Of a stretch of DNA of 64,000 nt, positions 18,301 through 26,058 are shown in pieces (position 1 is the stretch's first letter; the number at the start of each line of letters is the position of its first letter). Below the pieces are notes generated by a model that had not been told where the DNA came from, did no database searches, and saw only the letters and a program-made list of their open reading frames with translations. Both the position numbers and the translations under genes were made by a program. Source of the DNA: Cuneatibacter caecimuris (GTDB lineage: Bacteria > Bacillota > Clostridia > Lachnospirales > Lachnospiraceae); the NCBI RefSeq assembly GCF_004216775.1, contig NZ_SGXF01000002.1:1-64000 (forward strand). Direction: 5' to 3'.

Positions 18301-20710
18301 ACTTCTGGGCGCCGCTCACTGCTTCGCTCCCCTGGCTGCTCCCGCTTCTGATCCACCCGTAGGCGCTTCCGCCGCTCCCTGTTTCAAACCCGCTGTTGGT
18401 CAGAAGGTTATACCGGTTGGCCGCCTCTCCTTCTTCCAGCTGGATGTTGTCAAACCAGGCTTCCCCGCTGCACCCCTCCAGGCCTCCGTTGATGCTCACG
18501 GTGTTCTGGCTTTTTCCCGTGGTGAAGGTCACGCTTAATCTCTGCCATCCATCATCCACCGCGCTTTCCGTGGTCCCCTTCAGGGCCCTGGAATAGGCTT
18601 TGCTCCCGTTTAAGTCATCCGCCACCAGGTAGGCCCCCCGGCCGTTTCCGCTGACGTTCTTTGTTTTCACATAGGCGGACAGCGTATAGGTGGTCCCGGG
18701 CTTCACGCCCAGACGGGAAAACCACTCCCTTCCTCCTGCCGCGGTCCCTTTATACAGCTTAAAGGAGGACAGGTCCAGGAATCCCGTTCCGGCGTCCACC
18801 GCCTGGCTCCCTTCATCCCCGCCGAAGCTCCATACGTCAAAGTAGGACCAGCCGTCATGGGCCCCTCCGTTTAACGCCAGGTTCCGCACCGTCTTCTGCA
18901 TGGACCCTTCGGTCTCCAGCTTGTTGGCTTTCGACCCTTCGCTGTAGAACCGGTAATTCGCCGCAGCCCCTTCCTCATCGTGCAGGTCCACGGTCCTCCC
19001 GTAGGAATCGAAATGGTAGGTGGTCACCTGGTTGTCCGCCGTCCCCTCCAGGGCCCCGTCCGGGCCGCAGCCGGTAAATACCGTGGTCCCCACCGACGGG
19101 TATTCGATCTTCATGCTCCTGCCTGTGCTGTTTCCGCTGCTCTCATACACCCTGCTGACCTGGGGCACCCCCATATCCAGCACGTATTCATAGTTCACCT
19201 GGTAGCCGTCCGCGGACCGGGCCCCGCTCAGCCTCCCTCCCCCGTCGTAGGAGTACTTGCTGCTGCTCCCGTCCGGATAAGTGACGGAGGTCAGCTTTCC
19301 GGAGGCGTCATAGCCGTACCGGATGCTCCTCCCCGCCTCATCCGTGATGGAGGACAGGTGACGGTACCCTTCCGTATAGTGGAAGCTCAGCATGTTCCCC
19401 GAGGCGTCCTGCATGGTGCTCAGGTAATTCCCGTCGTTATGGGGGGAGTAATTCATGGACACGGTGTTCCCGTTTAAGTCCTGGAACCGGCGCAGCTTCC
19501 CCCAGATGTCAAACACCATCCGGTTCCCGTCTTTATCCTCTATGATCCGGTACAGGTCATTGTTGGAGGAGCTCTCCTGGATGATGGTCAGGCCCAGCCC
19601 GTCCTCATCGATCAGCTTGTTGTTGTCTTTGTAGAAGTAGTGCTTCGTCCCGTCCCCGTCCAGGTACACATACAAAAACCCGTTTTCCTTGATCTTTCCT
19701 GTGGTGGGCTCCAGGCTCTGGTACTTGTCCAGGGTCCACCCTTTCCCGTAGCGGTCGTCTTTATCCAGGTTCGCCGCGTTATAGATATGGGACACCCCTG
19801 CGCTCATCCGCAGGCTGGTGGTCTGGGTATCCCCATGGACAAAGACCAGGTTCCCGTTAAAGTCGCAGACATACCCGGTCCCCGCCGTTCCCGCCTGCTG
19901 GGTGTGGGTGGACCAGTAGCTTTCCAGCCCCAGGGCGTTCCGGTAGAAGAAATAGCCTGTGGGGTACAGGGCGCTTGGCACATCCGGCTTGCTCCCGCTC
20001 ACAAAGGACACATTCCCCGGCGTGCTCTCATTGGCCAGGGTCAGCACCAGCCCCTTGTTGCTGCTCCCTTCCCGGTACCACTTCTTGATCACCTTGGTCA
20101 CGTTGATATATTTCTGACGGTAGATCCCTCCTAAGGGCGCCATGGTGGACCAGTCCAGGACCGGGCCCGCCTGCCCGATGGCCGGCTGGCTGTTCCAGGT
20201 GATGCTGTTGTTCCACGCACTTCCCGGCTCTCTGGCCACGATATAAAAGGGCGCGTCCCCGTTGGAGGAAAAGCTTCCGCAGTAGTAATAGATCCTGGCG
20301 TCATAGATGGCGTCCCCGGGCTCCAGCTGCGGGAATCCCAGAAAACGGATATACCCCCGCATCAGCCCGTAGGAGGTGCTGTCATTTCCTACGTTGAACT
20401 TTCCATAATCGCTGAAGGAGGTCCCGGGCATCCGGGAGGACACAAAGGTATCCTGGATGTTCTGGTAGGAATCAGTCACGGTGATGGGGTCGATCACCAC
20501 CGGCCAGGCCCTTTCCTCTTCCAAAAGCCAGCTCTCTTCCACCCGGAAGGATAGCCTGGTGCGGGATTCATCCACTGGTTCCAGCACATAGGAGACCCCG
20601 TCGCTGTACGCACCTTTGCTGTCCTCCAGAAACGGCGCCTGCATGGTATACACCACTTCTCCGGTCTCCCGGTCCGTCACCCTCAGGCTTCCGTCTTCTT
20701 CTTTTTCCAT
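15314..20710 (-). CDS. Rhs/YD-repeat polymorphic toxin, main C-terminal part after a frame break
   Basis: 1798 codons. In order: a DNRLRE-type beta domain ('QNIQDTFVSSRMPGTSFSDY', 'GYIRFLGFPQL'), an Rhs N-terminal barrel region, two jelly-roll carbohydrate-binding-like modules (around 'LALNGGAHDGWSYFDVWSFG' and 'LLTNSGFETGSGGSAYGWIR'), many YD repeats, and the core end 'YYYDLETGLYYLQTRYYDPV' with 'GRFISADT'. After 'NNNPINFSDPNGQ' the tail (about 180 aa) is Gly-rich and hydrophobic ('IIGLIIGAGLLVSAISG', 'FKAGCAGGAVGYLF') and matches no toxin I know. The frame continues upstream of its first ATG (20710) to about 20830 and lines up with the 469-codon frame, so both belong to one gene of about 2220 codons (15314-21977). 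The product is likely an exported, cell-wall-associated contact toxin. Confidence 0.85.
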   Translation of the reverse strand: MEKEEDGSLRVTDRETGEVVYTMQAPFLEDSKGAYSDGVSYVLEPVDESRTRLSFRVEESWLLEEERAWPVVIDPITVTDSYQNIQDTFVSSRMPGTSFSDYGKFNVGNDSTSYGLMRGYIRFLGFPQLEPGDAIYDARIYYYCGSFSSNGDAPFYIVAREPGSAWNNSITWNSQPAIGQAGPVLDWSTMAPLGGIYRQKYINVTKVIKKWYREGSSNKGLVLTLANESTPGNVSFVSGSKPDVPSALYPTGYFFYRNALGLESYWSTHTQQAGTAGTGYVCDFNGNLVFVHGDTQTTSLRMSAGVSHIYNAANLDKDDRYGKGWTLDKYQSLEPTTGKIKENGFLYVYLDGDGTKHYFYKDNNKLIDEDGLGLTIIQESSSNNDLYRIIEDKDGNRMVFDIWGKLRRFQDLNGNTVSMNYSPHNDGNYLSTMQDASGNMLSFHYTEGYRHLSSITDEAGRSIRYGYDASGKLTSVTYPDGSSSKYSYDGGGRLSGARSADGYQVNYEYVLDMGVPQVSRVYESSGNSTGRSMKIEYPSVGTTVFTGCGPDGALEGTADNQVTTYHFDSYGRTVDLHDEEGAAANYRFYSEGSKANKLETEGSMQKTVRNLALNGGAHDGWSYFDVWSFGGDEGSQAVDAGTGFLDLSSFKLYKGTAAGGREWFSRLGVKPGTTYTLSAYVKTKNVSGNGRGAYLVADDLNGSKAYSRALKGTTESAVDDGWQRLSVTFTTGKSQNTVSINGGLEGCSGEAWFDNIQLEEGEAANRYNLLTNSGFETGSGGSAYGWIRSGSSQGSEAVSGAQKWEGSQSYTMTGDPAQSKHLCQQVKVSGREGDVYTLSGWAKLDAIPDTRVSLAAAVLYDSGDPKWVELDYNYYVDGWQYVSGIINTDDQNASTSRKYLRIDVYVFYDNNYNKAYFDGFQMCKDDAPTYVYDSKGNLISAVEAQEQSRFQYDGKDNLTKVVDPVGTEFTYTYDEKKNLTRAESSEGLVYQFTNDGYGNPTQVKITGGGSLQMQGSLAYDAAGKQLTKTTASDGTVITYGYDGNLRLKTSQTDPGGTTNYGWNSVNDRLTSVSRQGSGGNSVVEYQYDAAGIITMVRHNGFDYKLNFDSFGNTASVSAGGQTLVTNEYLTNNGELSKVTYGNGQNMSYEYYPNGRLKRVKQGDRTVCTNIYDGEGRLYRQITPECPEGIQYHYDTLGRLIGLSGNIELRIKYDEINRVDTVTTIIEGKTTSTQYCYGAETSNRSQLKEIKVNGIPILSYEMDGLQRHISRTYPDAGGYKSSWKYKDGMSGNATVLPERIINGNDKLEYKYDSMNNVIEVRENGTLTQSYEYDSLNQMIRENDVRTGVSTVYSYDTGGNLLSKKHYEYTTGSLEGKTLKSEDTYGYQTDGWKDLLKSYNGGSISYDGSGNAVKWRGNIGFSWTSGKFLASVTGAGQEISYTYDVDGNRTSKTVGGVKTVYYLSGSQILGQKKNNEQMDFLYDEEGKVTGLDYNGSRYYYIRNAQSDVIGLIDKTGTQVVKYTYDAWGRVLSVTGSLATTLGRANPFRFKGYYYDLETGLYYLQTRYYDPVVGRFISADTAAVLLARKMDVTEKNLFVYCNNNPINFSDPNGQIIGLIIGAGLLVSAISGVSMGVSAEMCGQDFWKGFKAGCAGGAVGYLFTIGGHPIAGRGAATFTSDLYYEYLLNGNLDNMDWALFTADVLMDMSLELPFALQGEGIAAKALGAIPGSVIDGTIDVGQTAMYFTPEAQASIRDTSPSSGNGNAAAEYVSFAEAANNLLRASYHKNGIVKKGGMVAYIW

Positions 20711-21977
20711 CGCACAGCCGGTATGGTCGATCAGGAAACGCAGGGCGCTGATCTCTGCTTCCGCGTTCTTTAAGGTGATGTTCTCTTTCAGCGTTTTGGC
20801 ATCCAGGACATCTGCAGGTCAATGCCGGCAGGATCTCCCGGTACACCCCTCCGTCCTCCAGGTTCAGCACCGCGCTCATTTCCTGGTTATAGGCTTCTTT
20901 CTCTTCTTCTGTTTCCGGGAAGGCGCTGCCTGCCTGGTATAACGCAGGCTGCCCCGGTACCCTGCGCCACTGAAACTGCGGCGCTTCCTGCTCCTGCTTC
21001 TGGAACGGGGCGTTCTTCAGTCCCGCCGCTTCTTCTGCCGTGGGTTCCGCTGCGGATTCCAGGGGCACATCCGTCCCGGTCTCAGCCATGGTTTCCCCCT
21101 CTGTCCCGGTGGAATCTGCCGCTCCTGTCTCCCTTTCGCTTTCCCGGACCGGCTCTGCGGAGGTCCCGGCTGCCTCTTCTTTCGTGGTCTCCAAAGCAGG
21201 GGCCGGACCCCCGGTTTCTTCCTGGTTCTTCTCTCCGGCCTCAGACGCCGCTTCTTCTCTGGCCCTGCCGGATAACTCCTTACCGGGAAGCCCCTTCTTC
21301 TGATCAGATGCCGCTCCCGCTTCCTGCTCAGGCTCTGCCTTTTCCTGCTCTCCGCCCTCTTCTGACAGGACTTCTTCCGAAGCCGGCTCCCCGGAAGTCC
21401 CTTCTCCGGAGCTGCTCTCTCCCGCAGCGCCCTCAGTTCCTTCCCTGCTTCCGGTTTCCTCCGTCCCTTCCTCCCCGTTCCCGGCGGACAGCTTCCAGGA
21501 CAGCTCCTTTCCGTCGTTTGAGATGGACACCAGCTTTTCTGCCAGCGCCTCCCCGGCCAGGCGGATTCTTACATCCGATGCGGTATTCTGGTAATACTCC
21601 TTCCCATCCTCCCCTTCTGTCTTCTCCAGGCGGTTGTCAATCTCTTTCCATTCCCCTTCTTCCTCGTAATGGACCGGTTTCCCGTACACCACCGCAGCTC
21701 CCGAGCCGTCCTCCATGACGAAATGCTTCACCCCTTCGTCACGCCGCTCAAAGTCCTCCTCCAGGATATAGTGCTGCTGGCTCTTCTCCTTATCCTTCTC
21801 CTCCAGATAGGAAAGCGGGTCCACCGTAAGGTTCTGCGTCCGGTCGAACTCCTCCGATGGGATGTAGCGTTTGATCAGGTCTGCATTCACCTGGACCGTG
21901 TCCAAAGACAGGCTGGTGATCCATACGGATATCGCCAATACGGCTGCGGTCATTCGTCTCTTCCAATGTTTTCTCAT
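20568..21977 (-). CDS. Rhs polymorphic toxin, N-terminal part before the frame break
   Basis: The frame begins with a classical signal peptide (basic MRKHWKRR, hydrophobic TAAVLAISVWITSLSL, cleavage near VNA). It then has a short conserved region ('KHFVMEDGSGAAVVYGKPVH'), a long Glu/Gly/Ser-rich low-complexity region (about residues 170-330), and 'VLNLEDGGVYREILP'. After that it becomes nonsense ('CRCPGCQNAEREHH') from about 20835 to its stop at 20568, whereas the sense continues as 'VLDAKTLKENITLKNAEAEI' in the other frame. Restoring the expected 'LPGIDLQ-VLDAKTL' needs two single-base insertions near 20805-20830. This is either a genuine inactivating event or a consensus error in a GC-rich stretch. 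Only the part 20830-21977 is meaningful coding sequence. Confidence 0.75.
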   Translation of the reverse strand: MRKHWKRRMTAAVLAISVWITSLSLDTVQVNADLIKRYIPSEEFDRTQNLTVDPLSYLEEKDKEKSQQHYILEEDFERRDEGVKHFVMEDGSGAAVVYGKPVHYEEEGEWKEIDNRLEKTEGEDGKEYYQNTASDVRIRLAGEALAEKLVSISNDGKELSWKLSAGNGEEGTEETGSREGTEGAAGESSSGEGTSGEPASEEVLSEEGGEQEKAEPEQEAGAASDQKKGLPGKELSGRAREEAASEAGEKNQEETGGPAPALETTKEEAAGTSAEPVRESERETGAADSTGTEGETMAETGTDVPLESAAEPTAEEAAGLKNAPFQKQEQEAPQFQWRRVPGQPALYQAGSAFPETEEEKEAYNQEMSAVLNLEDGGVYREILPALTCRCPGCQNAEREHHLKERGSRDQRPAFPDRPYRLCDGKRRRRKPEGDGPGDRRSGVYHAGAVSGGQQRCVQRRGLLCAGTSG

Positions 21978-22176
21978 TTTCCCCGGTATCCTTTCTTTTT
22001 CTTCCTCTTGTATTCCGGCCTCTCCCGCCGGATGCTCCGCGCTCCACTGCTCCCTTAGCTCTGCACCGGAATCCGCCTCCCCCCTGGTTTGATTCTGAAA
22101 CCGCCCTTTCCCGCAACTTCATGCCGGGCTCCTCCGGCAATCGGGAGAATTTCTCGGGATGGTCTTATGGTAAAAA

Positions 22177-22297
22177 GAAGTCCGCTTACGGACTTCTCCG
22201 CCTGCGGCGGGTCGAATAAGCGACATGTTTCCGCTCCGCCGCAGTGCGTTCCTCCGCGGAGCGGTTTTATTTCATAGGTGCTCTTTCCTATGAAATA
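22177..22297 (+). repeat. Diverged copy of the structured intergenic repeat family
   Basis: It has the architecture of the 128-bp unit with different bases: opening hairpin GAAGTCCGcttaCGGACTTC, a GC-rich middle with 'GCCGCAGTGCG' and 'CCGCGGAGCGG', and closing hairpin ATTTCATAGG...CCTATGAAAT. The rest of 21978-22625 holds the Rhs leader and a region downstream of the DUF2804 gene; only a weak 28-codon frame is seen at 22416-22502. Confidence 0.7.
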
Positions 22298-22625
22298 AAA
22301 AGGGCATAAAACAGTACTCAAAACTTCTTTTCATCCGTTTCAAATACACTATTTTATGCCTGATCTTCCAAGTCACTTTTCTGTCAGCAAAGGAATCCCT
22401 CCATGGGCTTCCTCCTCATTCTTCTTCGCGCTGTTTCGACAATTTCTGCAATTCATCCCGCAAAGGGGCCAGGCCCCTTGTGCGCTTCACGTTCTTTCTC
22501 ATCACTTAAGTTCAGACTAGCACAGCTTTCGCTGGATGTCAAGTTTTTTTGCTTTTTCTACTGTAAATCTTATGGTTCGACACATTTCGACATCTTCAGT
22601 AACCCGCTCAACATCCAACATCCCA

Positions 22626-23648
22626 TCAATACCTGTTATGTACCTTCTCCGCAAAACACAACATATCCCGGATCTCCAGCGCCGTCCCGTCGTCCAGCAC
22701 AGCCTTTCCGCTCATTTTCCCAAAAACCTGATGCTGGTCAGTCTCAATCACGAGCGCGTTTGTCCTGGCGGCCCGGTCCAGCACCGGCTGAAAGTCCATC
22801 TCAAACCTTCCGTCACTGGAAGTGAAGGTCCATGGCTTCAGATAGCTGTCGGAGGGAATATGAAATACAATATCCTCCAGCTTATGGGCCCTTCCGTCAT
22901 AGAAAAGCAGGTTTTCCGTAGCGGCGGAAGTATCCCCGAACCCATAGCCGATATTAAAACCAAAGGGCTTTCCGTTTACCACCGCATTGCCTGAACCCCA
23001 GTACCAGCAGTTATCATAAGTCCAGACACCCCGCCCCCAGTCCAGGGTGCCGAAATCCGTCTCCTCTGAAAACACATACGTCCTGCCGTCAAATTTCATG
23101 GAACCGGAGGCAGGCATACAGTTGATTTTCTGGTTATAATAAAAAGCTGTTTTCTTCTCGGAAAAAGGCGTTGCAATCACCATGGTATCCATTTGCGGCT
23201 GGCGCAGCAGAATATCACAGGAAAATGGCTTCCCCTGATAAAAATTCTGAAAATTGCACCGAATCCGCCGTCTCCCATTGCCCACGGAAAAAGTCATATG
23301 GAGACGCTTATCCCGATAAGTAACGTCCCCTTTCCCCGAGCTCTCCGGCATCTTCATCTTTCCCATGGGAAAGGGGTTCAGGATTGTTTCTGTATGTTCC
23401 CAGCCTTCTTTAAAATTCAGCAAGGATACGGACTGCAGCCCGATATACCCGTCGTCTGACAGGGTAAAGGCCCCTGCGAAGTCCTCGCAGAGCACCAGAT
23501 AATAATCCCATTCCTTGATCCGGAATTTGGGAGCGCGGATCTTTCTTCTGCTGTACTCCCACAGCTGCTGCCTGGCCCATCCGGGTTCCCTCAGGCTCCC
23601 GTCTTCCTTCAATAAATCCATCCGCTTCACAACTTCATGATTCCTCAT
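22626..23648 (-). CDS. DUF2804 family protein
   Basis: The protein has 340 aa, the usual length of DUF2804 proteins. It begins 'MRNHEVVKRMDLLKEDGSLR' (family pattern: a short polar start with LLxxxGxxxxxGW). Beta-rich blocks follow, including 'REPGWARQQLWEYSRRKIRA', 'FSEETDFGTLDWGRGVWTYD' and 'FGFNIGYGFGDTSAATEN'. No signal peptide. The family has a lipocalin/tocopherol-cyclase-like fold with unknown chemistry. The gene lies 18 bases downstream of the MATE gene. A second protein of a related fold is encoded at 30724. Confidence 0.8.
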   Translation of the reverse strand: MRNHEVVKRMDLLKEDGSLREPGWARQQLWEYSRRKIRAPKFRIKEWDYYLVLCEDFAGAFTLSDDGYIGLQSVSLLNFKEGWEHTETILNPFPMGKMKMPESSGKGDVTYRDKRLHMTFSVGNGRRRIRCNFQNFYQGKPFSCDILLRQPQMDTMVIATPFSEKKTAFYYNQKINCMPASGSMKFDGRTYVFSEETDFGTLDWGRGVWTYDNCWYWGSGNAVVNGKPFGFNIGYGFGDTSAATENLLFYDGRAHKLEDIVFHIPSDSYLKPWTFTSSDGRFEMDFQPVLDRAARTNALVIETDQHQVFGKMSGKAVLDDGTALEIRDMLCFAEKVHNRY

Positions 23649-23666
23649 CGTAAACCCTCCCCATTG

Positions 23667-25031
23667 TCAGCGCACCTCCGCCGTTTTCCACTTCCCGGTC
23701 CGGTAGCGCAGATACGATATGATATAATTGGCTGTCCAGCCCACGGGAACCGCCATCCACACCGCGCTGATCCCCAGCACAGGCGCAAACAGATAAGCAA
23801 AGGCAACGCGGATGGTCAGGTTCACCAGGTTAGCCACCGTAAAGACAGACATGTCCCCGGCTCCCCGCAGCACCCCGTCTGTGCTCATCTTCAGCCCCAG
23901 CATAATAAAGAAAAAGCCCATAAACCGCAAATATCCTGTCCCTGTAGCCATAGCTTCCGCGGAATACTCCGAACCCAAAAACATGGAAATAATCGGCTCA
24001 TAGAAAAATTCCAGGCATATCATAATAAACAGCGCAAAACCTGCAAGAATCAGATAGCTGATCCGATAGCCCTTCACCGCCCGCTCTTTCTGCCCGGCCC
24101 CAATATTCTGGGCCGTAAAAGTGGACACCGCGTTGCCCACCGCAATCAGAGGCACAATACACAGGCTCTCAATCCTCATGGCAGCGGAAAAGCCGGCCAG
24201 AGACGCGGAGCCAAACCCATTGACAACAGACTGTACCAGCATCATCCCCACAGAAACAATAGACTGCTGCAGAATCGAAGGCAAGGCGATTTTCAGCATT
24301 TTCCCAAAATAACTTCCGTCGAAGAGAGAAACAGTCCCATCCGCCGGATAAGCCTTCAGCTGTCTGCGCAGCACGAAGAAAGAAATCACTGCGGAAATCC
24401 CCTGGGCCAGCACAGTGGCCACAGCCACGCCCGCAACGCCCAGATCCAGCACGCAGACCATGAACAGATCTAGAATCACATTCAGCACAGAAGAAAAAAT
24501 CAGGAAATACAGCGGGATTCTGGATTTTCCCAGGGAGTTAAACACAGATGCCAGCACATTGTACATGAACAGAAACGGCAGCCCCAGAAAATAAATTTTC
24601 AGGTAGAGCTGGGCCTGTCCGATCACATTGTCCGGCGTCTGCAGAGCCCGCATAATCCAGGGGCTCAGAAAGAATCCTCCCGCGCCCAGGACGATGCTGA
24701 AGATCAGGAAAGACAGCAGGGAAGTGCGCACTGACATCCGCAAATTCCGGTAATCCTTTGCGCCCAGATACTGGCTGGTCAGCACCGAGGCTCCCATCCC
24801 TCCTCCAATGGCTACAGATATAAAAACAGTGGTCAGCGAATAAGAAGCGCCCACCGCAGCCAGAGCATCCTCTCCCACAAAACGTCCCACAATCACGGAG
24901 TCCGCCATATTATAAAATTGCTGGAACAGATTTCCGATCAGGATCGGAAGCGCAAAGAAGAACAGTGATTTGCCGATGCTCCCCTGCAGCATATCTGTAC
25001 CCCGGTTTTTCACTTGCCCCTTATCCTTCAT
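23667..25031 (-). CDS. MATE family efflux transporter
   Basis: The protein has about 454 aa with twelve hydrophobic segments. The family pattern is clear: 'FALPILIGNLFQQFYNMADS' followed by 'VIVGRFVGEDALAAVGASYS' in the first repeat and 'ALPSILQQSIVSVGMMLVQS' in the second. MATE proteins export cationic drugs or metabolites using a Na+ or H+ gradient. The frame is open from 25070, but the ATG at 25031 overlaps the end of the Dabb gene by a few codons and gives a normal N-terminus; the ATG of MLQGSIGKS is an alternative. Confidence 0.9.
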   Translation of the reverse strand: MKDKGQVKNRGTDMLQGSIGKSLFFFALPILIGNLFQQFYNMADSVIVGRFVGEDALAAVGASYSLTTVFISVAIGGGMGASVLTSQYLGAKDYRNLRMSVRTSLLSFLIFSIVLGAGGFFLSPWIMRALQTPDNVIGQAQLYLKIYFLGLPFLFMYNVLASVFNSLGKSRIPLYFLIFSSVLNVILDLFMVCVLDLGVAGVAVATVLAQGISAVISFFVLRRQLKAYPADGTVSLFDGSYFGKMLKIALPSILQQSIVSVGMMLVQSVVNGFGSASLAGFSAAMRIESLCIVPLIAVGNAVSTFTAQNIGAGQKERAVKGYRISYLILAGFALFIMICLEFFYEPIISMFLGSEYSAEAMATGTGYLRFMGFFFIMLGLKMSTDGVLRGAGDMSVFTVANLVNLTIRVAFAYLFAPVLGISAVWMAVPVGWTANYIISYLRYRTGKWKTAEVR

Positions 25032-25323
25032 AATCCAGGCACGCCCTCTGGCAGGTGAAGGGGCGCACATAGGCGTCGGCTACCGCCACATGGGCCGGAT
25101 GCGCTCCATAAACAGCGATGTCCTCTGCTTTTTCCAAAGTCGTTACCAGCGCCATATCGTGCGTGCTGGAAGATATGGGCGAAGCGATGAATTCCACTGT
25201 CAGCAGGCCGGGAACCTTTCCAACCAGGCTTTTCAGGTTTTCTTCCATTCTGCGCAGCAGTTCCGGCCTTTCCTCCGCCGGGATGTGCTCTTTAAATTTC
25301 CACATTACAATATGATGTACCAT
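25021..25323 (-). CDS. Dabb (stress-response A/B barrel) family protein
   Basis: About 100 aa. 'MVHHIVMWKFKEHIPAEERP' at the start and 'PGLLTVEFIASPISSSTHDM' in the middle are typical of the dimeric ferredoxin-like Dabb fold. The ATG at 25323 is preceded by AAAGGAGAGAAAATC, better than the frame's first ATG at 25353. It overlaps the MATE start, suggesting co-expression. Function in bacteria is mostly unknown. Confidence 0.85.
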   Translation of the reverse strand: MVHHIVMWKFKEHIPAEERPELLRRMEENLKSLVGKVPGLLTVEFIASPISSSTHDMALVTTLEKAEDIAVYGAHPAHVAVADAYVRPFTCQRACLDYEG

Positions 25324-25377
25324 GATTTTCTCTCCTTTTCTGATGTCTGTCAAGTATTCTCAGCCTTTAAATCTTGT

Positions 25378-26058
25378 TTACATCTCTGTTTCTTTCCATG
25401 TTTCCTGTCTGAAATGCTGAAGGCGGGAATAAAACTGCTGGTAAAAATTGTCTGCGCCGGAATAAGGTTTCAGGTAAAACAGCTGCAGGACAGCCAAATT
25501 CATTTTTCGCATTTCTGCTGAATCCTGCATACTCCTGACCTTTATTTTTACTTCGGAGACAAATCCATGCCAGCTCCGGACATATTTCTCATATTCTGCC
25601 AGATCCGGCGTGTCCAGCCACTTCTTTACTTTAATTTTGGCCCTGCTCTTTTTCCTGCATTCATGAATCTGAAGAAAATACCGGAAAGAATTTCCTTCAT
25701 AATATCTCCCCAGAGGAAACAAGCGGCAGATACCGGGCCTGGCGATATGAATTCCGCACCTGCCCTCTTCATTTAAAAATACGCAGGCATTTTCTGAACC
25801 CACCGTCGGCAGGTGCGGCAGAATCATCCCCTCTTCTACATGCAGATCAATTATTTTAGAATTAAGCAAGTCCTCCGGCGTCCGGCCAAGATGCCGGGAT
25901 ATCCGGTCAAAATCAAACGGATCCAGAACTACAGTATCTCCCATGTTATGGCAGCAGGCAGAGCAGCCTTCGCAGCCCCCGCAGTCCGCCTTCACCAGAT
26001 CGTCAGGCCCGTAAAGCCTGCCGTCCGAGATTTCTTCCAGGCTTCCCTCTCTCTTCAT
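25378..26058 (-). CDS. YkgJ-type cysteine cluster (zinc/iron-chelating) protein
   Basis: The protein has 226 aa. Cysteines at 26, 29, 32, 35 and 36 (CGGCEGCSACC) form the family cluster, with further Cys in 'ACVFLNEEGRCGIHIARPGICRLFPLG' split over the central region. This is the CxxCxxxCC...RPxxCRxxP pattern of YkgJ/UPF0153 proteins, thought to bind a metal. The C-terminal part is helical and basic. The start overlaps the HelD-like gene by 4 bases, so the two are translationally coupled. Function is unknown. Confidence 0.85.
   Translation of the reverse strand: MKREGSLEEISDGRLYGPDDLVKADCGGCEGCSACCHNMGDTVVLDPFDFDRISRHLGRTPEDLLNSKIIDLHVEEGMILPHLPTVGSENACVFLNEEGRCGIHIARPGICRLFPLGRYYEGNSFRYFLQIHECRKKSRAKIKVKKWLDTPDLAEYEKYVRSWHGFVSEVKIKVRSMQDSAEMRKMNLAVLQLFYLKPYSGADNFYQQFYSRLQHFRQETWKETEM

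Noticed and set aside
21040-21718. Long plus-strand frames
   Set aside because: They mirror the low-complexity Glu-rich region of the Rhs N-terminal part and have no plausible start signals.
22416-22502. 28-codon minus-strand frame (MRKNVKRTRGLAPLRDELQK...)
   Set aside because: No ribosome site and no recognisable family; too short to support.
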